A stretch of DNA of 62,074 nucleotides from NCBI GenBank assembly GCA_003478935.1, contig QUFP01000023.1:1-62074 (forward strand). The letters are read 5' to 3'. The position numbers and the translations under genes are program-made. The DNA is from Firmicutes bacterium AF25-13AC (GTDB taxonomy: Bacteria; Bacillota; Clostridia; Lachnospirales; Lachnospiraceae). Positions 18,314 through 27,683 of the stretch are shown piece after piece (position 1 is the stretch's first letter; every line of letters starts with the position of its first letter). A model generated the notes under the pieces. It was not told the origin of the DNA. It was given only the letters and a program-made list of their open reading frames with translations, and ran no database searches.

Positions 18314-19849
18314 ATGGCAGCAGTGCGTATGGCAGTAATGGAGATCGGGGCACAGGACGTGATTATGAAAGTGTACGAGATTGCTCCTAGAAAGGGAATG
18401 CAGGTGATTGACAGCCTGCGCCGAATGGTTCCGGTAGGAAAAGATACTTATTCAGAGGGGCGAATCAGTACACAGGTCTTAGAACAGATCTGTAATGCAT
18501 TTACTCATTTTAAGCAGACGCTGGCTGAGTATGGAATAACAGAGTATTATGCACTTGCAAACAGTGCCGTGCGTGAGGCAAAAAACTGTGCAATGGTCGT
18601 GGACCAGATCGAGGTGCGCACAGGAATCCGCGTGCGAGTGCTTAGTAATTCCGAGCAGCGTTATGTAAGAATTAAGGGTGTAATTGCAAGAGAAAATGAT
18701 TTCAAGCTTCCAGAAAAAGGAACAGCTATGGTTGATATTGGTGCAGGAAGCTTACAGATTTCTATCTACGAGAAAAAAGCTCTTGCAACTACACAGAATA
18801 TTCGTCTTGGAATGGCAAAGATTGGCGAAATGTTCTCTGCATTTTCTTGGGAATATCCTGTTGTTGAGCTTGTGTTAAAAGAGATGATCGACAATGATGT
18901 ACAGACTTTTGAGAAAATGTTCTTAAAGGATCACACGATTCGCAGTCTGATTCTAGTTGGTGATACACTTATTTCTCAGATTAGAAAGGTGCTTGAGCAT
19001 ACTGGAGATCCAGGCATTACCGCAGAGGATATCAGAAACTTGTACTCACAGATTCGCGGAAAATCAACAAGTGAGATTAGTCAGATGCTTGACATGCCGT
19101 TTGAGTATGCAGCGATGGTGCTTCCTGTCATGATTTTGGCGCAGACACTTCTTGATGCAAGTCAGGCAGAGAGAATATGGATTCCGCAGTCTGATCTTTG
19201 TGACGGTTATGCAATTGACTACATGGAAAAGCATAAGCTTGGTCGCATCACCTACAATTTCGAAGAAGACATAATTGCATCAGCGAAGACAATCTGCAAG
19301 CGCTACAAAGGAAATCAGGCTCATGCAGAATATCTTGAGCAGATGGCAGGCAAGTTTTTTGATCTGCTGCAAAAATATCATGGTCTTGGGGAGCGTGAGC
19401 GTTTGCTTCTTCGTCTGGCTGCCATTTTACATGACTGTGGAAAATTTATAAGTATGAGTGCACCAGGCGAGTGTGCATATCAAATTATCATGTCTACAGA
19501 AATTCTTGGAATTTCACATATGGAGCGTGAGATGGTTGCAAGCATTGTCCGTTACAACACGATGGAGCTTCCAAATTTCAGTGAATTTGATGGAAAGCTT
19601 GGCAATGACGAATATTTGATTGTTATGAAATTAGCAGCTATCTTAAGAGTATGCAATGCGCTTGATCGAAGCCACCGCCAGAAATTTGCCGATATGAAGC
19701 TGACTATTAAGGACTCAAATATCGTGATCACGACAGCTTATCCGGACAACATTACGCTCGAGAAAAAGACCTTACAGGATAAGCAGGGTTTCTTTGAGGA
19801 AGTATACGGACTTGGGTTTGAAATTAAGCAGAAGAAAAAGAAACAGTGA
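18314..19849 (+). CDS. ppx: Exopolyphosphatase, Ppx/GppA family with HD domain
   Basis: This is a 511-residue protein. Residues about 1-300 form the actin-like Ppx/GppA fold (YALANSAVREAKN, MVDIGAGSLQISI). The C-terminal part is an HD-type domain (AAILHDCGKFISM). The family releases phosphate from polyphosphate or pppGpp. DIGAGS differs slightly from the usual D-I-G-G-G/A-S, within family limits. It precedes ppk by 35 bp, so the cell can make and break polyphosphate from one transcript. Confidence 0.88.
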   Translation: MAAVRMAVMEIGAQDVIMKVYEIAPRKGMQVIDSLRRMVPVGKDTYSEGRISTQVLEQICNAFTHFKQTLAEYGITEYYALANSAVREAKNCAMVVDQIEVRTGIRVRVLSNSEQRYVRIKGVIARENDFKLPEKGTAMVDIGAGSLQISIYEKKALATTQNIRLGMAKIGEMFSAFSWEYPVVELVLKEMIDNDVQTFEKMFLKDHTIRSLILVGDTLISQIRKVLEHTGDPGITAEDIRNLYSQIRGKSTSEISQMLDMPFEYAAMVLPVMILAQTLLDASQAERIWIPQSDLCDGYAIDYMEKHKLGRITYNFEEDIIASAKTICKRYKGNQAHAEYLEQMAGKFFDLLQKYHGLGERERLLLRLAAILHDCGKFISMSAPGECAYQIIMSTEILGISHMEREMVASIVRYNTMELPNFSEFDGKLGNDEYLIVMKLAAILRVCNALDRSHRQKFADMKLTIKDSNIVITTAYPDNITLEKKTLQDKQGFFEEVYGLGFEIKQKKKKQ

Positions 19850-19884
19850 GAAAATAGAAAAAAATAGAAAGGCAGGTTGGCAAG

Positions 19885-22035
19885 ATGGATTTTGAAAATA
19901 GTCAATATTATACAAATCGAGAATTAAGCTGGATTCAGTTCAACTATCGTGTGTTGGAAGAAGCAAGGGATAAGAGTAATCCGTTGTTTGAGCGCCTTAA
20001 ATTCTTGAGCATCACATCATCAAATCTTGATGAATTTTTCATGGTGCGTGTGGCATCATTAAAGGATATGGTAAATGCCGGCTACAAAAAGCCGGACATT
20101 GCAGGTATGACACCAAAGGAGCAGCTTTCAGCTATCAGCGAAGCACTTCATGAATTTACTCAGACACAATATTCAACATATAACAGAAGTCTTTTGCCGT
20201 TGTTGGCAAAGGAGCATATCACCGTGTTAACTTCATTTGAGCAGATGAACGATGAGGAAGCATCATTTGCAGACAATTTCTTTATGGAAAAGGTGTACCC
20301 TGTTTTAACACCGATGGCTGTAGATGCATCAAGACCATTTCCGTTAATCAGAAATAAGTCATTAAATATTGCTGCACTCATTAAGACAAAGAACCAAAGC
20401 GAAGAGGAAATGGAGCCAGAGCTTGAGTTTGCGACAGTTCAGGTGCCGTCCGTAATGGGACGAATTGTACAGCTACCATGTACAGAGGGTGTTAAGCTGA
20501 TTCTTCTTGAAGAAATCATCCGCAGAAATATCAGCAAGCTGTTTTTAAATTATGATGTCATAAGTACTGCTGCATACCGTATTGAAAGAAACGCAGATCT
20601 TAGCATCGACGAGGAGGAAGCAGAGGATCTTCTTCAGGAGATTGAAAAGCAGTTAAAGCAGCGCCAGTGGGGCGAGGCAATCAAGCTTGAGGTCAGTGAG
20701 GAGATTGACAAATATCTGCTCAAATATCTTAAAAAAGAGCTGGCAATATCAGACGAGGAAATTTATAAGATCCAAGGACCGCTCGATCTTACATTTTTAA
20801 TGAAGCTCTATGGAATGGAAGGCTTTGATGCATTCAAGCAGCCAAAGTATAAGCCACAGAGATGCCCGCAGATTGACCCAGAGCTGTCCATCTTTGACAA
20901 CATTAAAAAAGGTGATATTTTCCTGCATCATCCATACATCACATTCGACCCTGTTGTAAACTTTATTAAAGAAGCAGCAGTTGATCCAAAGGTGTTGGCG
21001 ATCAAACAGACATTGTACCGTGTCAGCGGCAATTCACCAATCGTTGCAGCACTTGCAAAGGCAGCAGAAAATGGCAAGCAGGTAACAGTTCTTGTCGAGT
21101 TAAAGGCACGTTTTGATGAGGAACACAATATTGTATGGGCAAAGATGCTTGAGAAAGCAGGCTGCCATGTAATTTATGGTCTTCGCGGCTTAAAGACGCA
21201 TAGCAAGATTACACTTATCGTTCGTGATGAGGAAGATGGAATCTGCCGTTATGTACATTTAGGAACTGGAAATTATAATGATGCGACTGCAAAGCTTTAC
21301 ACTGACTGTGGTATCATGACATGCAACCGCATGATCGGTGAGGATGCTACTGCTGTATTTAACATGCTGTCTGGTTATTCAGAGCCGGAGTCTTGGAACC
21401 AGCTTGCTGTAGCACCGCTGTGGCTAAGAGAAAAGTTTTTGTCATGGATTAAAAGAGAAACTGAGTTTGCAAAGAGCGGTCGTCCGGCATATATCATTGC
21501 TAAGATGAACTCCCTTTGTGATAAAGGCATCATTGCAGCACTTTATGAGGCTTCAGCAGCCGGGGTTAAGATTGATTTAATAATTCGTGGTATCTGCTGT
21601 GTAAAGGCTGGTATACCAGGAGTCAGTGAAAACATCCATGTGCGCTCTATAGTAGGAACCTTCCTTGAGCACAGCCGTATTTTCTGTTTTGGAAATGGCG
21701 GAAATGAAGAAATTTATATGGGAAGTGCAGACTGGATGCCAAGAAATCTTGACAGAAGAGTAGAGATTACATTCCCGGTGCTTGATCCATCTGTGCGCGC
21801 AAAGGTACGTCACATTTTAGAGGTTGAGCTTGAAGATACTGTACGTGCAAGAATCATGAAGATGGATGAAAGCGGTCAGTATGAGCGCATTGACAAAAGA
21901 GGAAAGGAAATTGTTGATTCTCAGAGTGTTTTCTGTAAAGAAGCAGAAGCAGAGGCTGTAAGAGATGATGAAAATGAAGGGCTGCAAAAGCAGCGCGTAT
22001 TTGAGCCGCTTACGGCAGAGGATGCGCAAGATTAA
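19885..22035 (+). CDS. ppk1: Polyphosphate kinase 1
   Basis: This 716-residue membrane-associated enzyme reversibly builds polyphosphate from ATP. It opens with NRELSWIQFNYRVLEEA, the standard PPK N-terminus. The two phospholipase D-like halves include THSKITL with its catalytic histidine and HLGTGNYNDATAKLYTD. The C-terminal part has GSADWMPRNLDRRVE. It is full length, and AGAAAGGCAGGTTGGCAAG precedes the ATG. It is the second gene of the ppx-ppk pair. Confidence 0.95.
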   Translation: MDFENSQYYTNRELSWIQFNYRVLEEARDKSNPLFERLKFLSITSSNLDEFFMVRVASLKDMVNAGYKKPDIAGMTPKEQLSAISEALHEFTQTQYSTYNRSLLPLLAKEHITVLTSFEQMNDEEASFADNFFMEKVYPVLTPMAVDASRPFPLIRNKSLNIAALIKTKNQSEEEMEPELEFATVQVPSVMGRIVQLPCTEGVKLILLEEIIRRNISKLFLNYDVISTAAYRIERNADLSIDEEEAEDLLQEIEKQLKQRQWGEAIKLEVSEEIDKYLLKYLKKELAISDEEIYKIQGPLDLTFLMKLYGMEGFDAFKQPKYKPQRCPQIDPELSIFDNIKKGDIFLHHPYITFDPVVNFIKEAAVDPKVLAIKQTLYRVSGNSPIVAALAKAAENGKQVTVLVELKARFDEEHNIVWAKMLEKAGCHVIYGLRGLKTHSKITLIVRDEEDGICRYVHLGTGNYNDATAKLYTDCGIMTCNRMIGEDATAVFNMLSGYSEPESWNQLAVAPLWLREKFLSWIKRETEFAKSGRPAYIIAKMNSLCDKGIIAALYEASAAGVKIDLIIRGICCVKAGIPGVSENIHVRSIVGTFLEHSRIFCFGNGGNEEIYMGSADWMPRNLDRRVEITFPVLDPSVRAKVRHILEVELEDTVRARIMKMDESGQYERIDKRGKEIVDSQSVFCKEAEAEAVRDDENEGLQKQRVFEPLTAEDAQD

Positions 22036-22041
22036 TAAAAA

Positions 22042-22077
22042 TTTGCTGCTGTCGTCTGGTTTAGGCAGCAGCAAAGA
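22042..22077 (+). promoter_or_regulatory. Hairpin between ppk and the response regulator
   Basis: TTGCTGCTG and CAGCAGCAA pair around a loop of about 14 bases. There is no T-run, so it is a weak terminator or mRNA processing site at most. Confidence 0.35.
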
Positions 22078-22092
22078 GAAACGGAGAAAAAC

Positions 22093-22797
22093 ATGGATCA
22101 AATTAATATATTAGTAACAGATGACGAGAGAGAAATTGCTGATCTTCTTGAAATCTATCTTGTCAGCGATGGATATCGTGTCTGGAAGGCATACAGTGCA
22201 AAAGAAGGTCTTCAGATTTTACAGGAGCATGATATTCAGCTGGCTATTTTAGACATTATGATGCCGGAGATGGATGGCATCGAGATGTGCAGACAGATTA
22301 GAAAATTCAGCAACATTCCAGTTATCTTTTTAAGCGCCAAGTCAGCTGACCTTGATAAAATTCTTGGCCTTGGCTGCGGAGCAGATGACTACGTGACAAA
22401 GCCGTTTAGCCCATTAGAGCTTACTGCAAGAGTCAAGTCACAGCTTCGCCGTTATACGGAATTTAATCCAGATGGCGTACAAAAAAAGGACGCAAGTGAA
22501 GTCATTTCAATACGAGGTGTTGTGATTAATCGCACAACTCATGTTGTTACTGTAGATGGTGAGGAAATTAAGCTGACACCGCTTGAATTTGATATTCTTT
22601 GTCTGTTGGCACAAAACCCAGGCAAGGTATTCAGTACAGACGAAATCTTTAAAAACGTCTGGAATGAAACTGTTTACGAGGCAAATAATACTGTTATGGT
22701 ACATATCCGCCGTCTTCGTACAAAAATCAAGGACGATAATCGTGAGGATAAGATCATAACAACCGTATGGGGAGTTGGATACAAAATTGACCAGTAA
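22093..22797 (+). CDS. Response regulator, OmpR/VanR type
   Basis: This 234-residue DNA-binding response regulator has a receiver domain with the phospho-acceptor Asp in LAILDIMMPEMDG, acidic residues in TDDE and the lysine in YVTKPFS. A winged-helix trans-activation domain follows (LTPLEFDILCLLAQNPGKVFS to VWGVGYKID). The closest style is VanR-like. It overlaps the histidine kinase gene by 23 bp, so the two are coupled. Likely targets are the lipoprotein/ABC genes downstream. Confidence 0.92.
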   Translation: MDQINILVTDDEREIADLLEIYLVSDGYRVWKAYSAKEGLQILQEHDIQLAILDIMMPEMDGIEMCRQIRKFSNIPVIFLSAKSADLDKILGLGCGADDYVTKPFSPLELTARVKSQLRRYTEFNPDGVQKKDASEVISIRGVVINRTTHVVTVDGEEIKLTPLEFDILCLLAQNPGKVFSTDEIFKNVWNETVYEANNTVMVHIRRLRTKIKDDNREDKIITTVWGVGYKIDQ

Positions 22798-23944
22798 AAA
22801 TAAAGTGAAATACAGAGGCAGTCTGCTGCTTAACACTGTGTTAAGTGCAGCTGCCGCGCTGGCGGCTGAAGTAGCACTTTTGCTAAACAGCAAGCTGGCC
22901 GACGTGATTTTGTGTCAGTTCGGTTTTCAGGGGAGCGTCGCCAGTTTGTCAGGTGAGTATAACGCGCCCCTGATTTTTGTTTATCTGCTGATTGGCATAT
23001 GCGTGTTTGCTTTTGTGTTTGGTATGCTTCAGCATCGAACACTCAAATATACAAGAAAGATTTCAGCATCTCTTCAGGAGATTTCAGAAGGACATTTTAA
23101 TACGCGTATTCCAGTGCGAGGCGATAATGAGCTGTCAGATATTGCAATGCAGGTCAATCACATGGCAGAGGAGATAGAGCAGCTTCTTGAAAAAGAAAAG
23201 CAGGCAGAGGAGACAAAAAACGAGCTGATAACTAATATTGCACATGATTTGCGTACACCGCTCACATCAATTTTAGGATATCTTGATATTCTTTCCACGA
23301 GAAAGGATCTCCCAGAAGAGACGCGTCAGAATTACATCAGGATTGCTCATGACAAGGCAAAACATTTGCAGCAGATGATAGAAGATTTGTTTGGATTTAC
23401 TAAGCTTAGCTACAGTAAGCAGACTACAAATATGCAGCCAATTGATATAATAACACTTTTAGCGCAGCTTCTTGATGAATTTTATCCGGTATTTGAGAAT
23501 AACGAGATGGACTACGAGTACCATCCCGATGCATCAAATTTTGTAATTCAGGGTGACGCTACGCTTCTTGTGCGTCTTTTTGACAACTTGATTAACAATG
23601 CAATCAAGTATGGAAAAGAGGGAAAGCTTCTGATTGTAAAGACGAGAACACAAAAAGAAGCAATCACAGTAGATATCATTAACTTTGGAAAGGTAATTCC
23701 GCAAAAGGATTTAGACCGCGTATTTGAAAAGTTTTACCGTGCTGAAAGTTCAAGAAATTCCGCTACAGGAGGAACAGGTCTTGGTCTTGCGATTGCAGCA
23801 AATGTGGCGCGTATACACGGAGGTTCAATTGCGGCAAAAAGCAGCCTTGAGGGAACTGTTTTTAGTGTGATGCTGCCAAGCACACATGAAGAAAATATCG
23901 AGGACGACAATCACGCTAAGCAGGAGGTGTCAGATGAGAGCTAA
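22775..23944 (+). CDS. Sensor histidine kinase, VanS-like
   Basis: This is a 389-residue kinase. Two membrane helices (about residues 15-40 and 70-92) flank a short outer loop. A HAMP segment follows (ISEGHFNTRIPVRGDNELSDI). The H-box is NIAHDLRTPLTSILGYL, the N-box is LFDNLINNAIKYG and the G-box is GGTGLGLAIA. TTG 22775 is used because GGGGAG lies just upstream; a GTG at 22805 is possible. The small outer loop suggests sensing in or at the membrane. It overlaps the next gene by 11 bp. Confidence 0.88.
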   Translation: MDTKLTSKNKVKYRGSLLLNTVLSAAAALAAEVALLLNSKLADVILCQFGFQGSVASLSGEYNAPLIFVYLLIGICVFAFVFGMLQHRTLKYTRKISASLQEISEGHFNTRIPVRGDNELSDIAMQVNHMAEEIEQLLEKEKQAEETKNELITNIAHDLRTPLTSILGYLDILSTRKDLPEETRQNYIRIAHDKAKHLQQMIEDLFGFTKLSYSKQTTNMQPIDIITLLAQLLDEFYPVFENNEMDYEYHPDASNFVIQGDATLLVRLFDNLINNAIKYGKEGKLLIVKTRTQKEAITVDIINFGKVIPQKDLDRVFEKFYRAESSRNSATGGTGLGLAIAANVARIHGGSIAAKSSLEGTVFSVMLPSTHEENIEDDNHAKQEVSDES

Positions 23945-25808
23945 AACTACCCATCGCACTGCAGTCACAGTACTGTTTTTTACAATTGTCCTATGTTTAC
24001 TTACAGCAGGTGGCTGTAAAAATGCTTCAAAACGCGCGTACCGCGCCTATTCAGGAACAGTCAGTGTCAGTCTTGGTCTTGGAAGAGAAGGTATTCTTGT
24101 GGAAGAACATCCTTTTCCAGTTACGGTGCATGTTGATGGAGATTATGCAAAAGAGGGAAGTTCATGTGTTCTTACAGTGCCGACAAATGCAAGTGATTAC
24201 TATGCGTACCGAAAGCCGCTGTCAGATGAGAATGAACAGACGATCTCGTTTATTGTCCCCGCAGCGAAATACAGCAGTCAGATTACAATTGAACTTCTTG
24301 ATAGCTATGAGCGTGTCATTTACAGCAGAACATGTACCTATCAGGCATATGATGAATGGCAGAATATGCTTTTAGCAGGCCATATGGGAAAACAGACAGA
24401 TACCGTATCATGGCCAGAGCAAATTAAAAGAAATGATCTTGGAACAGCAGTTTCAGTACGAACTGTCACACTCACAGAAGACAATTTGTATACCGAAAAA
24501 GAGGGCTACGGTATGCTAGATTTTTTATCGGTTGATGTTGCCTATTTTGAAGAACTAAGCAGTGATGTGAAAAATGCATTGTTAGATTGGGTAAAAGAGG
24601 GCGGTACGATTGTATTTGAGGGAAGCGGCGGATGGACAGCACTCCAGAAAATGAATATAAACGGATTTGGCAGCTCCAAAACTTTTAGTGCAGGCAGTAA
24701 CCAAAAGCTGCTTTACCGAAGTCTTGGAGATGGAAGTGTATGGTTTCTTGGAAAAACACTCAGCCAGACTGTGTCACGTCTTACAGATGAAAGAAAGTCG
24801 CAGTTTATTCTAATCTTGAGCAAAGGAGCAAGCGGAAGCTACTCAGAAGATTTTAGCTCTCTTAGTGTTTACGAAAATTCATCGCTGCTTTACAGACTCA
24901 GGACACATAAATCATCTGCTGAGACACCAAAGGTATGGATATATGTAGCCATTTTGATTTTATATCTGGTAGTTGGCATTCCTGGAATTTATCTTTTGAT
25001 GCGCAAGAAAAAAAGGATACGCTGGTTTCGCCCGCTTGTCTGTCTGCTTGCTGCATGCTTTTCCATTTTGATATTCATATTAGGAACAAGCACACGTTAT
25101 TCACAGCCATTTATTCGAAGCCTCACTGTATTATCTGATGAGAACAGCAGAGAAAATGAGAATAGTGAAACAATCTATACAAGCATTCAGGCACCGTTTA
25201 ACAGCAGCTATGAGGTAAGTATTAATCCAGCATACCATGTTACATCACTTATGGAAGAGTATTATTGGGGAAGCGGCACACAAAACGGAACTGTCAATGC
25301 AAAGCGTGTCGTGTCGTTTGATTTTTCTAAAGAGCAGACACTTTTGTCTTTGGAAAACCTGACAGCCTTTTCCTCACGCTGTTTTGCACTTGGAAATAAT
25401 ATTTCAGGTATCGGAACTATTACAGGCACAGTTGAAGAAAATGCGTCAGGAGTTTTTGGAACACTTGTAAATAATACTGAATACGAACTTATATCGGCTG
25501 TAGTAAATACAGGAAATGAGCTTGCACTGATCGAGCACTGGAAGCCGGGGGAGACAATTGATTTGGAGACAGAACAGCAAAATGGACGTGTTCATATGAT
25601 GACAAAAGATCAGTTTTCAGATGGGGCATACAAAAACCGCGGTCAGTGGATTGGAAAGCTAGCAGATTATTATGAATACTATTTGTATACAAAAAAAGAG
25701 CAGTTATATGTTATGGCGCAAATTGATTATATGCCTGCTATACAGCAGTATACAGATTATCCGGTAGAAAATGATACCATTATTTGTTTGTCTGTCACAC
25801 AGAACTGA
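23934..25808 (+). CDS. Lipoprotein/membrane protein of a Gld-like ABC system
   Basis: This 624-residue protein has a lipobox LLTAGGC near residue 27 and a beta-rich outer region. A flavodoxin/GATase-like stretch follows (VAYFEELSSDVKNALLDWVKEGGTIVFEG). Two membrane helices lie near residues 340-400, with a further outer domain after them. The arrangement recalls GldG-like partners of ABC-2 transporters, inferred from layout only. It sits between the two-component system and its ABC transporter, so it may be the sensing or effector arm. ATG 23934 follows AGGAGGTGTCAG. Confidence 0.68.
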   Translation: MRAKTTHRTAVTVLFFTIVLCLLTAGGCKNASKRAYRAYSGTVSVSLGLGREGILVEEHPFPVTVHVDGDYAKEGSSCVLTVPTNASDYYAYRKPLSDENEQTISFIVPAAKYSSQITIELLDSYERVIYSRTCTYQAYDEWQNMLLAGHMGKQTDTVSWPEQIKRNDLGTAVSVRTVTLTEDNLYTEKEGYGMLDFLSVDVAYFEELSSDVKNALLDWVKEGGTIVFEGSGGWTALQKMNINGFGSSKTFSAGSNQKLLYRSLGDGSVWFLGKTLSQTVSRLTDERKSQFILILSKGASGSYSEDFSSLSVYENSSLLYRLRTHKSSAETPKVWIYVAILILYLVVGIPGIYLLMRKKKRIRWFRPLVCLLAACFSILIFILGTSTRYSQPFIRSLTVLSDENSRENENSETIYTSIQAPFNSSYEVSINPAYHVTSLMEEYYWGSGTQNGTVNAKRVVSFDFSKEQTLLSLENLTAFSSRCFALGNNISGIGTITGTVEENASGVFGTLVNNTEYELISAVVNTGNELALIEHWKPGETIDLETEQQNGRVHMMTKDQFSDGAYKNRGQWIGKLADYYEYYLYTKKEQLYVMAQIDYMPAIQQYTDYPVENDTIICLSVTQN

Positions 25809-25845
25809 CGGATGTAACATGATAACTATGAGATAGGAGGCATGT

Positions 25846-26784
25846 ATGCTGTCTGTAAATCAGCTTACATTTAAGGTAAAAAATAAGACTTTGATCGACG
25901 AGCTTACGCTAAACGTTACGCCGGGCAGCTTTTATGCGCTTCTTGGCAGAAAAGGGTCAGGTAAGACAACACTTCTTCGTCTTTGTTCTGGTCTTTTAGA
26001 GCCGCAAAGCGGAAATATTTACATTAATGGGATGGATGTGTCAAAACGAGAAAATAAGAAAAATATTCTTCGTATTCTGGGCTATATGGGATCGCAGGAT
26101 GGTTATTTTCCGCGTCTTCAGGTAATGGAGTATCTCGAAGTGTATGCACATGCGCAGGGACTTTATGGTCTTGCAGCGAGAGAGCGCTGCATGGAGGTGC
26201 TTCAGATGGGGCACCTTGAGCGAAGAGCAGAGCAGCTTGTGGAGGAGCAGTCTGCTAGTGTCAGAAGAGAACTTTCCTTTTTGCGGGCGATTATTCATCG
26301 TCCGCGCCTGCTGCTTCTTGATGATCCATTTAATGGGATGGAGAGTGCACAAAAGCTTGCGATGGAGGAATTGTTTGCTATTCTTGCAGAGGATGAGGTA
26401 ACTGTCTTAATGGCATCGCAGTCACTTCCAGATGCAGCGCATCTTTGCGGTGAGATCGGTATTATTGAGAAGGGACGCATTATAAGTGAAGGAAATCTGT
26501 CAGATATTCTTCGTCAGGCAAGAAGCGAGGCACTTTTATATCTTCGTGTCTGTGAAGCGCCTGAGGCAGCTGTTGCCATTTTGCGAAAGGAAGCGCTTGT
26601 GCGCACGATTTCAAGAGATGGTAATTTTATCGTTATGCATTTTGCTGGAGGCATCAAAGATGAAGCTGCACTTTTAAAAAAACTTATAGAAAGCAATGTC
26701 AAGGTATACTCATTTAGCCGTGGGCAGAGCAGTCTGGAAAATCTGTTAGAGCGTGAAATTTCAGGCGGAAAGGGGAGAAGATGA
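25846..26784 (+). CDS. ABC transporter ATP-binding protein with degenerate signature motif
   Basis: This is a 312-residue ATPase of the NatA/GldA style. Walker A is GRKGSGKTT and Walker B is LLLLDDPFNGM. The usual LSGGQ-type signature is missing: the region reads EEQSASVRRELSFLRAII. The catalytic Glu of Walker B is Asp, and the H-loop histidine is replaced (MASQSL). These changes suggest weak or no ATP hydrolysis, unlike a normal importer or exporter. It overlaps the permease start by four bases (ATGA), so they are coupled. Confidence 0.82.
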   Translation: MLSVNQLTFKVKNKTLIDELTLNVTPGSFYALLGRKGSGKTTLLRLCSGLLEPQSGNIYINGMDVSKRENKKNILRILGYMGSQDGYFPRLQVMEYLEVYAHAQGLYGLAARERCMEVLQMGHLERRAEQLVEEQSASVRRELSFLRAIIHRPRLLLLDDPFNGMESAQKLAMEELFAILAEDEVTVLMASQSLPDAAHLCGEIGIIEKGRIISEGNLSDILRQARSEALLYLRVCEAPEAAVAILRKEALVRTISRDGNFIVMHFAGGIKDEAALLKKLIESNVKVYSFSRGQSSLENLLEREISGGKGRR

Positions 26785-27683
26785 GCAAATTCCATAATCC
26801 AATATATGAAAAGGATCGTTGGGCAGCAAACCGCAGCAAGGCATTTCTAATTGCTGTTCTTTCTGTTAACAGTGTGATTGCTGTTATAGCAATAGTTGTA
26901 TTCATGAACATGGTAAGTTACATGAAGACGAGCAGTGAAAATGATTATGCCGCACTGCTTCAGCTATATCTTACGCTTGCGATGGCAGAATGTTTGATGA
27001 TCGTTTTTATCGCCCCGGCACTTGCAGGAACTGGCATCAGTCAGGAGCGCGAAAATGGAAATCTGGAGCTGTTTTTATCGACGGGTGTTTCGCCATGGCA
27101 GGTGATTTTAGGAAAGCTTGTTTCTTGCATGAATATGATGTTTGTGCTTATTGTGACATCACTTCCAGTTTTTTCACTTGTATTTGTGTACGGTGGTGTT
27201 CAGATGCGCGATCTTATTGCAATGATCAGCGTGCTTCTTGTTGTTGCACTTGAGATTTGTTCGCTCTCCATTCTATGCTCAGCAGGTGCAAATCGTTCAG
27301 TCTACGCGGCGCTTTCTGCCTACGCTTCAAATCTGATTTTGATCGGTGGAACATTATTTGTTCATCTTGCACCGAGCCTTTTGTACAGCTCATCAGTCTA
27401 TGGAGATCAGTTGGGAAGTCCTGTATCTTGGTATCATTATCTGCTTCTTACTAATCCAGTTGTCACATTTTATGGTGTATTAAATTACCAGGCGGGAAGC
27501 CGCAGTGCAATTTTTGATATGATTAATTACATGGGAAATTATAAACAAAACTGGGTTACGCAGCATTGGCTGCCCGTAAGCTTATTAGTACAGGCAGCCA
27601 TCGTAGCATTTGAGTTATTATATGCCGTTCATATCTTATACAGTAAGCGAAGAGGCAACTATCGCGAAATCCGATTAAGATAA
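26781..27683 (+). CDS. ABC-2 type permease
   Basis: This 300-residue protein has six predicted membrane helices. It carries the ABC-2 hallmark SQERENGNLELFLSTGVSPWQVILGK between helices 2 and 3, which contacts the ATPase. It forms a unit with the preceding ATPase and lipoprotein, probably under the VanRS-like pair. The 3' end runs 25 bp into the converging nifS gene, with no terminator between. Confidence 0.85.
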   Translation: MSKFHNPIYEKDRWAANRSKAFLIAVLSVNSVIAVIAIVVFMNMVSYMKTSSENDYAALLQLYLTLAMAECLMIVFIAPALAGTGISQERENGNLELFLSTGVSPWQVILGKLVSCMNMMFVLIVTSLPVFSLVFVYGGVQMRDLIAMISVLLVVALEICSLSILCSAGANRSVYAALSAYASNLILIGGTLFVHLAPSLLYSSSVYGDQLGSPVSWYHYLLLTNPVVTFYGVLNYQAGSRSAIFDMINYMGNYKQNWVTQHWLPVSLLVQAAIVAFELLYAVHILYSKRRGNYREIRLR

